64,000 bases of DNA from Coxiella-like endosymbiont (GTDB lineage: Bacteria; Pseudomonadota; Gammaproteobacteria; Coxiellales; Coxiellaceae). Numbering within the stretch: position 1 is the first letter of the stretch; each line of letters opens with the position of its first letter. The notes under the pieces were generated by a model, which ran no database searches, was not told where the DNA came from, and was given only the letters and a program-made list of their open reading frames with translations. The DNA is taken from contig NZ_CP084737.1 of NCBI RefSeq assembly GCF_024730665.1, positions 579,501-643,500 on the forward strand, in the 5' to 3' direction. The position numbers were made by a program, and so were the translations under genes. Below are positions 1 to 10,762 of this stretch, one piece after another.

Positions 1-70
1 CATTAAGCGAGAAACAACAACGTCTCTGATTAATTGAGTGCAGCTGGTAAAAATCAACAAGGAGACTTTG

Positions 71-655
71 ATGCCATTTATACTACCCGATTTACCTTAT
101 GCTAAAGATGCCTTAGTTCCATATATTTCTAAGGAAACCCTTGAATACCATCATGATAAACACCATTGGGCCTATGTGGATAAGCTCAATAAATTGATCA
201 ATGGAACTCATTATGAAAAGAAATCTCTAGAAGAGATTATCCGAGAATCTGAAGTTAGTGGGGGTATCTTTAATAACGCCGCCCAAAGCTGGAATCATAC
301 ATTTTATTGGCAATGTATGAGTCCAAATAGCAGCGAACCTTCTGGAAAACTAGCTTCAGCTATTAAAGAATATTTTAGTTCTATAGAAAAATTTAAGGAA
401 CTGTTTACTAATACGGCCAATAAACATTTCGCTTCTGGTTGGACTTGGCTGGTTAAGAATAAAGCTGGGAAATTGGAAATATTAAGCGCTGCTGATGCAG
501 GGAATCCGATGACGGATGATAAGAAACCCCTGTTAACATGCGATGTTTGGGAACACGCCTATTACATTGATACTCGTAATGATCGTTCTAAGTACGTCGA
601 TAATTTTTGGCAAGTAATTAACTGGGATTTTGTTGAAGAAAATTTTGAATCCTAA
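71..655 (+). CDS. sodB: Iron superoxide dismutase SodB
   Basis: Cytosolic Fe superoxide dismutase converting superoxide to peroxide and oxygen. The 194-residue protein has the family's usual length. The four metal ligands are visible as His27, His76 (WNHTFYW), Asp158 and His162 (DVWEHAYY), and the Gln in AAQSWNH just before His76 is typical of the iron rather than the manganese type. The start ATG is chosen because an AAGGAG ribosome site lies 6 bases upstream and the protein then begins MPFILPDLPY as in the family; an upstream in-frame GTG at position 38 would add an unconserved tail. The gene is intact and stands alone before a short non-coding gap. Confidence 0.96.
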   Translation: MPFILPDLPYAKDALVPYISKETLEYHHDKHHWAYVDKLNKLINGTHYEKKSLEEIIRESEVSGGIFNNAAQSWNHTFYWQCMSPNSSEPSGKLASAIKEYFSSIEKFKELFTNTANKHFASGWTWLVKNKAGKLEILSAADAGNPMTDDKKPLLTCDVWEHAYYIDTRNDRSKYVDNFWQVINWDFVEENFES

Positions 656-946
656 ATAAACAATGAATTCTTAATCTTAATTAGATATTTCTATAAATTA
701 GTCCGTCATTCTTACAGTGATTAAGCATCTCTGATTTGATCAGGTTTGTAGGGTGTGTGGGGTGGGAATCCAGAGGAGCGAGGCTTGGTTACATTTTCCC
801 ACTAGATTTCTGCTCGCGCGAGAATAATACGCTCTTACATTTTTTATTCTTCTTTTATTCTTCATCAATATTTTTCATCAATAGCGCGTAAATGATATGC
901 TCTTTTGAAGAAATAAAAGAGCATAAGATCCGAAGGGGTAATTAAT
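656..946. other. Intergenic sequence between sodB and dapB
   Basis: About 290 bases with no open reading frame of note and no recognisable remnant. The last 20 bases carry the ribosome site GAAGGGG of dapB. No hairpin followed by a T-run was found after sodB. Confidence 0.5.
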
Positions 947-1680
947 ATGGTTATCAAGATTATCATTAATGGTGTCAAGGGAAAAATGGGCCGCGTTCTT
1001 GAACGAAGCATAGCTGCTCAGCTAGATTTTAAGTTAGTTGCAGGAATCGGGCGTGAGGATGACCTAGCTAAAAGCATTCAATCTACTAATTCCGATATAG
1101 TGGTTGATTTCACAACACCAAAATCCGTATTTAAAAATACAGAAATGATTATTCAATGCGGCGCGAGACCAGTAATAGGTACAACGGGATTAACTTTAAA
1201 GCAAATTGCAACTTTAGATAAACAATGTCGTGCTAAAAAATTGGGGGAATTATTGCACCTAACTTTTCTTTAGGCGCCATATTAATGATGAAATACGCAA
1301 AAGACGCTGCTCGCTATTTTCCAGATACAGCAATCATCGAAATGCATCATCCACAAAAAATAGATGCTCCATCAGGTACAGCTATCAAAACCGCTCAAAT
1401 GATGGCAGAATCGCGCTTACAAAAAAGCAATGATAAAACACATGAAGATCAGCATCATGCGCGTGATGAAATGGAACATAACATTGCTGTTCACTCGATC
1501 CGTCTTCCGGGTTTATTTTCTCATCAATCAGTTATTTTCGGCGGTAACGGCGAAGTACTAACCATCCGTTATGACAGCATAGATCGTAACTGTGCTATAC
1601 CAGGGATTTTCCTAGCTTGCCGAAAAGTCATGGAACTAAATCAGCTGATATATGGCCTTGAAAATGTTTTATGGACCTAA
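947..1680 (+). pseudogene. dapB: 4-hydroxy-tetrahydrodipicolinate reductase DapB, one frameshift
   Basis: DapB reduces the dihydrodipicolinate precursor in lysine and meso-diaminopimelate synthesis, needed for peptidoglycan. The first part (947 to about 1247) starts with the Rossmann nucleotide site ([10 protein letters not shown]) and the second (to 1680) carries the catalytic block [13 protein letters not shown]. The two are in different frames, joined at the G5 run at 1243-1247; one added base restores [20 protein letters not shown] across the junction. Combined length is about 244 residues, normal for the family. GAAGGGG precedes the start. Either a recent pseudogene or a base-calling error; everything else in the frame is clean. 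Confidence 0.88.
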
Positions 1681-1825
1681 ATTCTAATAGCTATTACAAA
1701 AGCGTGCGAAATTTATCTGCACCAGCAGTATTCTTCTCTTCGGATAAAAATCCGAATTCTCTAAAATCTCAAGTGTAGCTTTTACGTCTTTTTAAATCTA
1801 GATGCCCTCCTTAATAAATGTCATT
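1681..1825. terminator. Short gap with a weak hairpin between convergent dapB and gcvPB
   Basis: Positions 1739-1756 form a perfect 7-bp stem (TTCGGAT / ATCCGAA) with an AAAA loop, between two convergently transcribed genes. There is no clear T-run on either side, so a terminator role is only suggested by position. Confidence 0.25.
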
Positions 1826-3291
1826 TTATCTCCTTTCAAATCGAGGGTGCGGCATCCACCGAAGATCTAAATCGCGGACAGCTTTGACTTCGTCGAGTCG
1901 ATTAATGAGTTGGTGATGGGGAGCACTTTGTAAAAGATCGGGGCGAGTTTTAATTTCTGTCAAAATTCCTTGCATAGCTTCAATAAAATGATCTAATGTT
2001 TGCTTGCTTTCAGTTTCTGTAGGTTCAATTAACAAACATTCAGGAATTAATATAGGAAAATAAATCGTTGGCGCATGAAAACCATAGTCCAACAAACGTT
2101 TTGCAACATCAAGCGCGGTTATACCATAAACGCGCTTGAGTGGTTTCAAGGTGATGATAAACTCATGAGAAGCACGTCGATGAGGGAAAGCGAGTGTAAA
2201 CCCCAATTGTTCTAACCGTTTCATCAAGTAGTTGGCATTTAAGGTCGAAAACTCAGCTACCCGTGCTAAACCTTCTTTACCTAATAAGCGTAAATAAATA
2301 TAGGCACGTAATAATACACCGACGTTGCCCATAAATGCAGATAATTTGCCGATGGTTTGTTGGCATTCTTTTTCTGTTAACCAGAAATAACATTCGTCAT
2401 TCTTTCCAACCATAGGTATTGGTAAAAATGAAGCGAGCTTTTGATTAGCTGCTACAGGACCAGCACCGGGGCCCCCACCGCCATGAGGTGTGGCAAATGT
2501 TTTATGTAAATTTAAATGCATGACATCAAAGCCCATATCACCGGGACGGTATTTTCCTAAAATTGCATTTAAATTTGCGCCGTCGTAATAAAGTAAACCA
2601 CCAACGTCGTGAATAATTTTTGCAACCTCTAAAATTTTCCTCTCGAATACGCCCAACGTAGAAGGATTAGTAAGCATAATACCGGCTGTTTTACGACTAA
2701 CCATTTTCCTTAATTTGTCGAGACAAATATCGCCTTCTTTTGTTGTTGCAACTTCTTTGACGGTAAAACCGCACATCGCTGCTGAAGCGGGATTGGTGCC
2801 GTGAGCGGCCTCGGTCACAAGCATTTCTATTCGATCATGATCATTGCGACTTTCATGGTACGCTTTTATCATGGCAACTCCGGCGAACTCTCCTTGTGCA
2901 CCCGCCATCGAGGCTAGTGAAATTTTTTCCATACCCGTGATGTCAGCTAGCATTATTTGTAATTCATAAAGGCATTGCAAAAATGATTGACTGTATCGTG
3001 CAGGGGATAAAGGATGACGGTTTAAATAACCCGACAGCGAAGCTAAGCGATTAGCAGCACGTGGATTATATTTCATCGTGCAGGAACCCAATGGATAAAA
3101 ATGCGTATCAATTGAAAAATTTTTGGCAGACAACTGTGTAAAATGTCGAACGACTTCTAACTCGGATAATTCAGGAAGATAAGGTGAAACGCGACGCAAT
3201 AAATTAGCAGGGATATCGTTTGCATCGATTTGGTCATAAATCGCATGGGCTATTGTTCGTCTTTTTTTTGTGATTTTTCAAAAATTAACAT
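1826..3291 (-). pseudogene. gcvPB: Glycine dehydrogenase (P-protein) subunit 2 GcvPB, N-terminal frameshift
   Basis: PLP-dependent subunit 2 of the glycine cleavage P-protein, which decarboxylates glycine with GcvPA and passes the aminomethyl group to GcvH. The clean frame from 3199 (a TTG) gives 457 residues with the PLP lysine in [19 protein letters not shown] (Lys233 in that numbering). The homologous start is upstream: ATG at 3291 gives [10 protein letters not shown] and then reaches a stop after an A8 run (T8 at 3262-3269 on the plus strand). Adding one A lets it continue RRTIAHAI and on into the main frame. Thus about 30 N-terminal residues are out of frame. Last gene of the gcv operon, start within 2 bases of the gcvPA stop. 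Confidence 0.88.
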
Positions 3292-3292
3292 T

Positions 3293-4678
3293 CTATGTAT
3301 CTTTTATTGTCATACCTACTTTTGTAGAGATGACAATGTCCTTAAATGCTTGTTCATAACCTATTAAATCCTGTTCGGTTTTCGTTTCTGTCACACAAAC
3401 TAAAAGACAATCACTTAATTCGGGATAATCATTTTTTAATGCATATCCTGCCTGAATACCTTGTCTTGTCATCTCTGTAATGATTATTTCTACTGGCTTT
3501 TCCAAACGAACTCCAAATTCATGAAAAATTGGGCTCGAAAAAACGGGTGACACTCCTTTTAACGCGGATAAACGACTCAATAGGTAACGAGCTTTAGTAT
3601 GAGAAGCCAAAGCTACTTCCTGTAAACCCTTTGCACCTAATAAGCTTAAATAAATTATCGACGCCGTCACAGCTAATCCCTGATTAGTACAAATATTTGA
3701 AGTTGCTTTCGAACGACGGATGTGCTGTTCCCGTGCCTGCAAAGTCAATGTAAATCCTTCCTGACCTTTAGTATCGACCGTCCGTCCCACAATTCTTCCC
3801 GGTAATTGGCGAACATATTCCTTTTTGCAACACATGAAACCAAAATAAGGGCCGCCCGAAGCTAAGGGCACGCCTAAGGATTGTCCCTCTCCACACGAAA
3901 TATCTGCTCCTTTCTGTCCCCATTGTCCTGGCGGTTTTATTAAAGCCATTGCAATTGGATTTACGCTCGCAATCACTAAAATATTACGGGCATATGCCCA
4001 GTCGGTAAGTACATCCACCGCCTCTAGGCAACCAAAGAAATTAGGTTGAGAAATAATAAGTGCTGCCACCCCTTCTGTTTCTATTTCTTCTAAAGCTTGT
4101 GGATCTACAACACCTTGCAATACATCAAAAGGTACTTCATCAACTACAATTTTTTGTTGCCTGATAATAGAGTTTAAAACTTGTCGATACGCAGGATTAA
4201 CACTGGTTGGCACTAAAATACGTCTTTCTTTCCCCTGTTTAAGACGCACTGCCATTAATGCCGCTTCTGCTAACGCACTAGCACCGTCATATAAGGAAGC
4301 GTTTGAAACATCCATCCCCATTAATTCACACATCACTGTTTGGTATTCGTAAATTAATTGTAAAGTGCCTTGACTAGCTTCAGCTTGATATGGCGTATAT
4401 GCGGTATAAAATTCTCCGCGAGTTGTAATTTCCCAAACGGCAGCAGGGATATAATGTTCATAAGCACCAGCACCAATAAAAGATAACCATTTTTTTGGTT
4501 CTCGTTCTTCCATCAACCGAGTAATTCCAGCTTCATTTAATCTCGTCGGAACTTCATTAATGGTAGCTGTGGGTAATGCTTTCGGAATTTCATCAAACAA
4601 CTGTCCAATATCATCCACACCGATAGTGGCTAACATTTTATAAATATCATCAGGAGTATGAGGAATATAAGTCATCAT
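3293..4678 (-). CDS. gcvPA: Glycine dehydrogenase (P-protein) subunit 1 GcvPA
   Basis: Subunit 1 of the two-part glycine decarboxylase found in many bacteria instead of one long GcvP. The 461-residue protein is intact, begins [11 protein letters not shown], and contains the family blocks [28 protein letters not shown] and [18 protein letters not shown]. The PLP lysine is in the partner GcvPB, so this subunit is expected to lack it. The start overlaps the gcvH stop by 4 bases (ATGA type) and the stop lies 1 base before the gcvPB start, so translation of the three genes is probably coupled. Its presence supports a working serine-glycine one-carbon route if gcvPB is really intact. Confidence 0.95.
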   Translation of the reverse strand: MMTYIPHTPDDIYKMLATIGVDDIGQLFDEIPKALPTATINEVPTRLNEAGITRLMEEREPKKWLSFIGAGAYEHYIPAAVWEITTRGEFYTAYTPYQAEASQGTLQLIYEYQTVMCELMGMDVSNASLYDGASALAEAALMAVRLKQGKERRILVPTSVNPAYRQVLNSIIRQQKIVVDEVPFDVLQGVVDPQALEEIETEGVAALIISQPNFFGCLEAVDVLTDWAYARNILVIASVNPIAMALIKPPGQWGQKGADISCGEGQSLGVPLASGGPYFGFMCCKKEYVRQLPGRIVGRTVDTKGQEGFTLTLQAREQHIRRSKATSNICTNQGLAVTASIIYLSLLGAKGLQEVALASHTKARYLLSRLSALKGVSPVFSSPIFHEFGVRLEKPVEIIITEMTRQGIQAGYALKNDYPELSDCLLVCVTETKTEQDLIGYEQAFKDIVISTKVGMTIKDT

Positions 4679-5067
4679 TCTTCTCGAATTTTAGCTTCAT
4701 AATCATTAGCACTCAGTAAATTATCTAATTCCGATTCGTCTTCGATTTTTATGCGATACAGCCAACCATCCCCATAAGGATCACGATTAATCAAGTCGGG
4801 TTCGCTTTGCAATGCTTCTTCGTTCACTTCGATAATTTCACCAGTTAAAGGTGAATAGACATCTACTGCTGTTTTTACTGATTCCACTACCCCCACTTCA
4901 TCCCCGCTGTCAACATGCGTGTCCATTTTGGGCAATTCAACAAAAACCAAATCACCTAACTGTTCTTGCGCATGATCGGTAATACCTATTGTAAAAATAT
5001 CCTCATTTTCTTTTCTTATCCATTCATGACTTTCGGTATAACGCAGTTCGTCAGGAAAATATGCCAT
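4675..5067 (-). CDS. gcvH: Glycine cleavage system H protein
   Basis: Small lipoyl carrier protein (130 residues) that shuttles the aminomethyl intermediate between the P, T and L proteins. The lipoylation lysine is Lys65 in the motif [18 protein letters not shown], and the N-terminus [16 protein letters not shown] is typical. AAGGAG is placed just upstream of the start on the minus strand. It is the second gene after gcvT, separated from it by about 136 bases, and overlaps gcvPA by 4 bases. The L protein (lipoamide dehydrogenase) is not in this window. Confidence 0.96.
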   Translation of the reverse strand: MAYFPDELRYTESHEWIRKENEDIFTIGITDHAQEQLGDLVFVELPKMDTHVDSGDEVGVVESVKTAVDVYSPLTGEIIEVNEEALQSEPDLINRDPYGDGWLYRIKIEDESELDNLLSANDYEAKIREE

Positions 5068-5203
5068 TTATTTCTCCTTTATAGTAAGACATTACTCAAA
5101 CTCGTATTGCTTCTTCTCGTAGCTTATCAGATTTGTGAAGTATTCTATCCACTTACGTCCTCAATAAGTACAGAGAGATGATAAGGCTGCACAAGATATT
5201 AAA

Positions 5204-6286
5204 TTAAATTTTTTTACCCCGTCGAATAAAAGGAGGCTTAATTATTTTAACAGGAATATATTTACCTCGCCGCTCAATGTAAGCGGCACTTCCAATCTCA
5301 ACAGGCAGTCTAGCTAATGCAATGGCGTAACCCAACGTCGGCGAAAACCCTCCGCTGGTGATCTCACCATTTTTATTATTTTCTAACCAAACTTTTTGAT
5401 GATTGCGTAAAACACCTGGCTCCTCCATTATTAACCCTACCAATTGTTCTTTGACGCCTTCGTATAATTGTTTTTTTAATGCAGAGCGACCGATAAAATG
5501 ACGAGCAGGATCATTCAACGATATTGTCCACGCCAAATTTGAGACTAAAGGAGAAGTAGTTTCGTCCATATCGGTTCCATATAAATTTAAACCAGCCTCT
5601 AAACGCAATGTATCCCGTGCCCCCAACCCACAAGGCTTTGCACCACGATTAATAAGTTTCTTCCAAAGAGCCGGCAATTCCTTGTCTGGCACGACAATTT
5701 CGAATCCATTTTCTCCCGTGTAACCTGTACGAGCAATTAATAGATCCTTTGACAAAACAAATTGAAAGGGCTTAAGTGAAATTAATTCGGCAGCTATTGA
5801 TTGATTAAAGACAGGTTTAATTATAGAAAAAACAGCTGGACCTTGAACAGCCAGAATACACATTTGAGGACATTCATTAACGATTACCTTTAAAGATCGG
5901 CTTTGTCTTTTTATCCAAGCAAGATTTTTTTGACGCGTTCCAGCATTGACAATCAATCGATAATGATGAGAAGCTATATAATAAATAATTAAATCATCAA
6001 TAATGCCACCGATTTCATTTAACATACATGTATATAAAGCGCAGCCGGGATCTTTCAATTTTGCAATATCGTTCGCTAACAAATAACGCAAAAATATAAA
6101 AGCATCTTTACCTGTAACGTCAATTACTCCCATATGAGAAACATCAAAAATCCCAACGTGTTGACGTACTTGATGGTGTTCTTTAATCTGAGACGTATAA
6201 CGCAAAGGCATTTCCCAGCCTGAAAAATTGACAAAGTAAGCCTTCATTTTGACGTGTTCTTGATAGAGAGGGGTATGTCGGAGCAT
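5204..6286 (-). CDS. gcvT: Aminomethyltransferase GcvT (T protein)
   Basis: Tetrahydrofolate-dependent T protein of the glycine cleavage system, releasing ammonia and transferring the one-carbon unit to folate. The 360-residue frame is intact; [19 protein letters not shown] matches the family's N-terminus so this ATG is the right start. The folate-binding fold blocks [29 protein letters not shown] and [17 protein letters not shown] are present. First gene of the gcvT-gcvH-gcvPA-gcvPB operon. No ribosome site precedes the ATG: the 14 bases upstream are a TATAAT box plus TTCACAAT, which suggests a leaderless message (see promoter entry). Confidence 0.96.
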   Translation of the reverse strand: MLRHTPLYQEHVKMKAYFVNFSGWEMPLRYTSQIKEHHQVRQHVGIFDVSHMGVIDVTGKDAFIFLRYLLANDIAKLKDPGCALYTCMLNEIGGIIDDLIIYYIASHHYRLIVNAGTRQKNLAWIKRQSRSLKVIVNECPQMCILAVQGPAVFSIIKPVFNQSIAAELISLKPFQFVLSKDLLIARTGYTGENGFEIVVPDKELPALWKKLINRGAKPCGLGARDTLRLEAGLNLYGTDMDETTSPLVSNLAWTISLNDPARHFIGRSALKKQLYEGVKEQLVGLIMEEPGVLRNHQKVWLENNKNGEITSGGFSPTLGYAIALARLPVEIGSAAYIERRGKYIPVKIIKPPFIRRGKKI

Positions 6287-6294
6287 ATTGTGAA

Positions 6295-6323
6295 ATTATA
6301 GGTGATGAATTTTTTTATGCCAA
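6295..6323 (-). promoter_or_regulatory. Sigma70-type promoter of the gcv operon, candidate leaderless start
   Basis: On the minus strand TTGGCA (6318-6323) is followed after exactly 17 bases by TATAAT (6295-6300). Transcription would begin about 6-7 bases past the -10 box, near 6288-6289, only 2-3 bases before the gcvT ATG at 6286. The box match (5/6 and 6/6) and spacing are seen directly; leaderless initiation is inference. Confidence 0.6.
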
Positions 6324-6856
6324 GCGAAATCAAAACAACATCGAAATCACTACCTCTACTTAAAGAGGCAGCAAGCTGGCATCGAGAACTGAACGCTAAA
6401 CGGCAAAATAATTTCTTCAGATTATTGACTCGGAGCCTCTAAACCTCTCTATATCTTCTTTTATCTTGTGCTTTCTAGGAGAACTCCTGTCAAAAAAGCT
6501 TGAGGATTGTGACTTAATGAAATGCCTTTCCCCTTCCGCTTCCTTCTTTAACAGTTTTTTCTTCGGAGATCTTTTGCATTGTTTCCCGTCCCATGTATTC
6601 AAAAAAATCACTCGTGCTGCTTCTCCTCACCTACAATCAACTCTAATTAATTATATCTTTGATAAAAGAGAGAGTATTTGCTCTTTGTACCGACAATAAT
6701 TTCACTTTTTTTTGTAACGGAGTGGCCTTTAGTTGATTTTGTTCCGCTTTTCTTTCTGAATATTCGCTGAGAGCATTGTTCTCAGCGAATATTTTAGGAA
6801 AATAATCAATAAAGAGTAACAGTTTTTAAGAGAATTATTCCTCTCGATGCTTATAA
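6324..6856. other. Non-coding stretch between gcvT and the groEL terminator
   Basis: About 530 bases with only short overlapping open frames on both strands (for example 6417-6611 and 6466-6699) that show no domain and oppose each other. No recognisable gene remnant. An inverted repeat of the sequence GAATATTCGCTGAGA with TCTCAGCGAATATT occurs around 6756-6793 and could be a transcription terminator or a small structured site. Confidence 0.4.
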
Positions 6857-6881
6857 AAAACCCCGCTTCAAGCGGGGTTTT
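6857..6881 (-). terminator. Rho-independent terminator of groESL
   Basis: Perfect 11-bp inverted repeat AAAACCCCGCT / AGCGGGGTTTT around a 3-base loop, lying 28 bases past the groEL stop on the minus strand and followed in that direction by a run of six T. The GC-rich core and the T-run make this a convincing intrinsic terminator. Confidence 0.9.
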
Positions 6882-6908
6882 CGTTGGAAGGCTTAGCACT
6901 AAAAAAAA

Positions 6909-8582
<1,674 letters not shown>

Positions 8583-8586
8583 TCAG

Positions 8587-8877
8587 TTATTCTTGAATCA
8601 CACCCATAATGTCATCTTCTCGCATGACGACATATTCATTGTCATCCACCTTCACTTCGGTACCAGCATACTTACCAAACAGCACCTGTTCACCAATTTT
8701 GACTTCCAAAGGACGGACCTCGCCATTATCCAACAGCTTACCTGTCCCAACGGCAATTACCTTACCTCGAGAAGGCTTCTCTTTCGCAGTGCTCGGGATG
8801 ACAATGCCACCTTTTGAAGTGTCTTCTTCATCAAGACGATCGACAACAATCCGATCGTGCAATGGACGTATTTTCAT
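8587..8877 (-). CDS. groES: Co-chaperonin GroES
   Basis: Ten-kDa lid of the GroEL chamber. The 96-residue protein starts [18 protein letters not shown], has the mobile-loop region ([19 protein letters not shown]) that contacts GroEL, and ends normally. The start is supported by GGAGAGGG 6-7 bases upstream on the minus strand. First gene of the groESL operon. Confidence 0.98.
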   Translation of the reverse strand: MKIRPLHDRIVVDRLDEEDTSKGGIVIPSTAKEKPSRGKVIAVGTGKLLDNGEVRPLEVKIGEQVLFGKYAGTEVKVDDNEYVVMREDDIMGVIQE

Positions 8878-8952
8878 GGTTTAACCCTCTCCATTATAAA
8901 ATTAAGTTAGAAGCTCATCTATAAAAAAGGAGCAACAATCACTAAAAATAAA

Positions 8953-8979
8953 TATAGGGGCAGATAGCAAAAAATCAAG
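8953..8979 (-). promoter_or_regulatory. Heat-shock-like promoter of groESL
   Basis: On the minus strand CTTGATT (8973-8979) and CCCCTATA (8953-8960) are 12 bases apart, resembling the sigma32 pattern CTTGAAA / CCCCATNT. The same segment also reads as a sigma70 pair, TTGATT and TATATT, 16 bases apart. It would give a leader of about 70 bases before groES. Heat-shock control of groESL is known for this family; its use here is inferred from the motif. Confidence 0.6.
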
Positions 8980-10762
8980 GGAAGAAAGCAATAAAATACA
9001 AACTTCTTTTATGGATAGCTTGTAATCCCGATACAGTCTAATGTCGGCGCGAAGTTTTGGATATATGTTAGGTATATCTTGTGATCAAATCTTGGAGTTA
9101 AATTTATTTCGTCGAGGTCCGTATTAAAAAGTCACTATTGAAAACTTTGTTTCCATAAGCAGACATCAAAATCTCTTTTTTGCCGTGTATTATTGCTTAT
9201 CATCCTCATTTTTAAATACAATGGGGTTGTGCGTCTTCCGAATTCTAGGTTACCATTACTAGCTTCATCAGCAACTTTATTTTCTTGAGTGAAGAATCAG
9301 CAAGTACCCAACAACGTTTATTAAAACTTTATCGATTGCATCATACGCTAGATCCCATAAGCATCGCTGTTATTTTAGATATTGATTCATGCATTTTGAA
9401 TGCCAGAATTGTTCCCCATTGTTAATGATCCAGGTAGAAATTCTCATAGTACTGAACTGCTTTTACTGTCTATAATTTGCGTTATACCGAAATTAGAGAA
9501 AGAACAAATTTTTTCTTCGAAAAACCAAGTACTCAGTCAACATATATATCGAACACCAAAGAATTTCGCGCGATCCACGCTTGGGTGCAAAATCTCTTTA
9601 GGTGAGTTAGGTAGGCGCTGTACCGCACCAATATATTGGGATAAATGATGACTGCATTAAAAAATCCGAACTAGAATTTATTGGCAGTCGAATTAAAAGC
9701 GAACAATTACTATAAGACTCTAGGTTTCTGACCAAAAAAGAACATCTAGACTTAGATTGTGAGACCTTAAGTTCGGTCATGGCTGTGTCTCACTCAGCTG
9801 TGCTAAAGGCAGAGTAGCTTGGAAGAGTCGATTTTAAGATCCGTAGGTGAGAACAGTAAACTGCTTTATTCTTTGCATGCGCGGCGATATGCGCAATCCG
9901 TATAGAAAAGATCATGGTGAGTTTATTTTGTATTTTCGCAAGATGTAATTGGTATTGCACATCTGGGAACTTATAACACAGAGATAAATTTTTGCGAATT
10001 ATCAAAAATTCTATGGATTTCGTAAAAAGGCAAAGGATAACGGTCGCAATAAGTTAGTATTGCCTGATAGCGTGTAATAAATGTGATCCATAAATAATAT
10101 TGAGAACGACAGTTTTCCTAATTACAAAGTTGTATGTTTTTTGAAAATATTTTTTGAAGCAACGACAGAACCGATAGTCAATACTATACTGTGCCTCACA
10201 GTAGAACCCTTAATGACAGGTAAACAACCACCAATACCAAATAGCAACAGCTAAGCACACCGCTTCTAAAACACTTCTTGCACAGAGCAGGCCCACCAAT
10301 AAAGCCGAAAGTAATGCAACGATGAAATGGGGTGTGATTGCTGTATCCAGAATAAAATATATAAAAGAATTAGCGATAACCTAAGCATATTTACAGGTTG
10401 TTTTTGATATCGGTAGGAGATTCACCGACTACAACTTGTAGAGCGGTGCCACCATGATGCTACTCGAATGGATTTTAATTCCATGTAGGGGGTCTATTAG
10501 GTACAAGGCATTATCTTAAGGAGCACTAGAGAGTCTCGACTACTTTAGGCAGTGTTTTTCTTTTCTTGATGCCCCTATTTACCCCTATATTGAAAGCAAC
10601 CAGGAATATTCACAGATCAAAACTCATACCTCAATATGTGTGCGACCCTCTGCTTAGAATATTGTTCAGTATATGTAATTTCCTGGCGATATTATCTTCG
10701 TATTAGGAACATTATTTAAGTTTACTCCATTTTGAAGAATTAAAGCCTCATCATTGAAAACA
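8980..10762. other. Gene desert between groES and acnA
   Basis: About 1.8 kb without a credible gene. One unbroken frame on the plus strand, 9249-9425, encodes 58 residues (VTITSFISNFIFLSEES at its start, then QRLLKLYRLHHTLDPISIAV) without a good start codon; it reads like a piece of a real protein but I do not recognise it. Other short frames (9400-9648, 9790-10005, 10666-10890) show no motif. Base composition is similar to the surrounding decayed sequence. Most likely one or more eroded genes. Confidence 0.5.

Noticed and set aside
6417-6699. Overlapping opposite frames between gcvT and groEL
   Set aside because: Both short, without motifs, and mutually exclusive.
8893-8898. TATAAT (minus strand) 15 bases before groES as its promoter
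   Set aside because: It would put the transcript start inside the ribosome site; the sigma32/sigma70 pair at 8953-8979 fits better.
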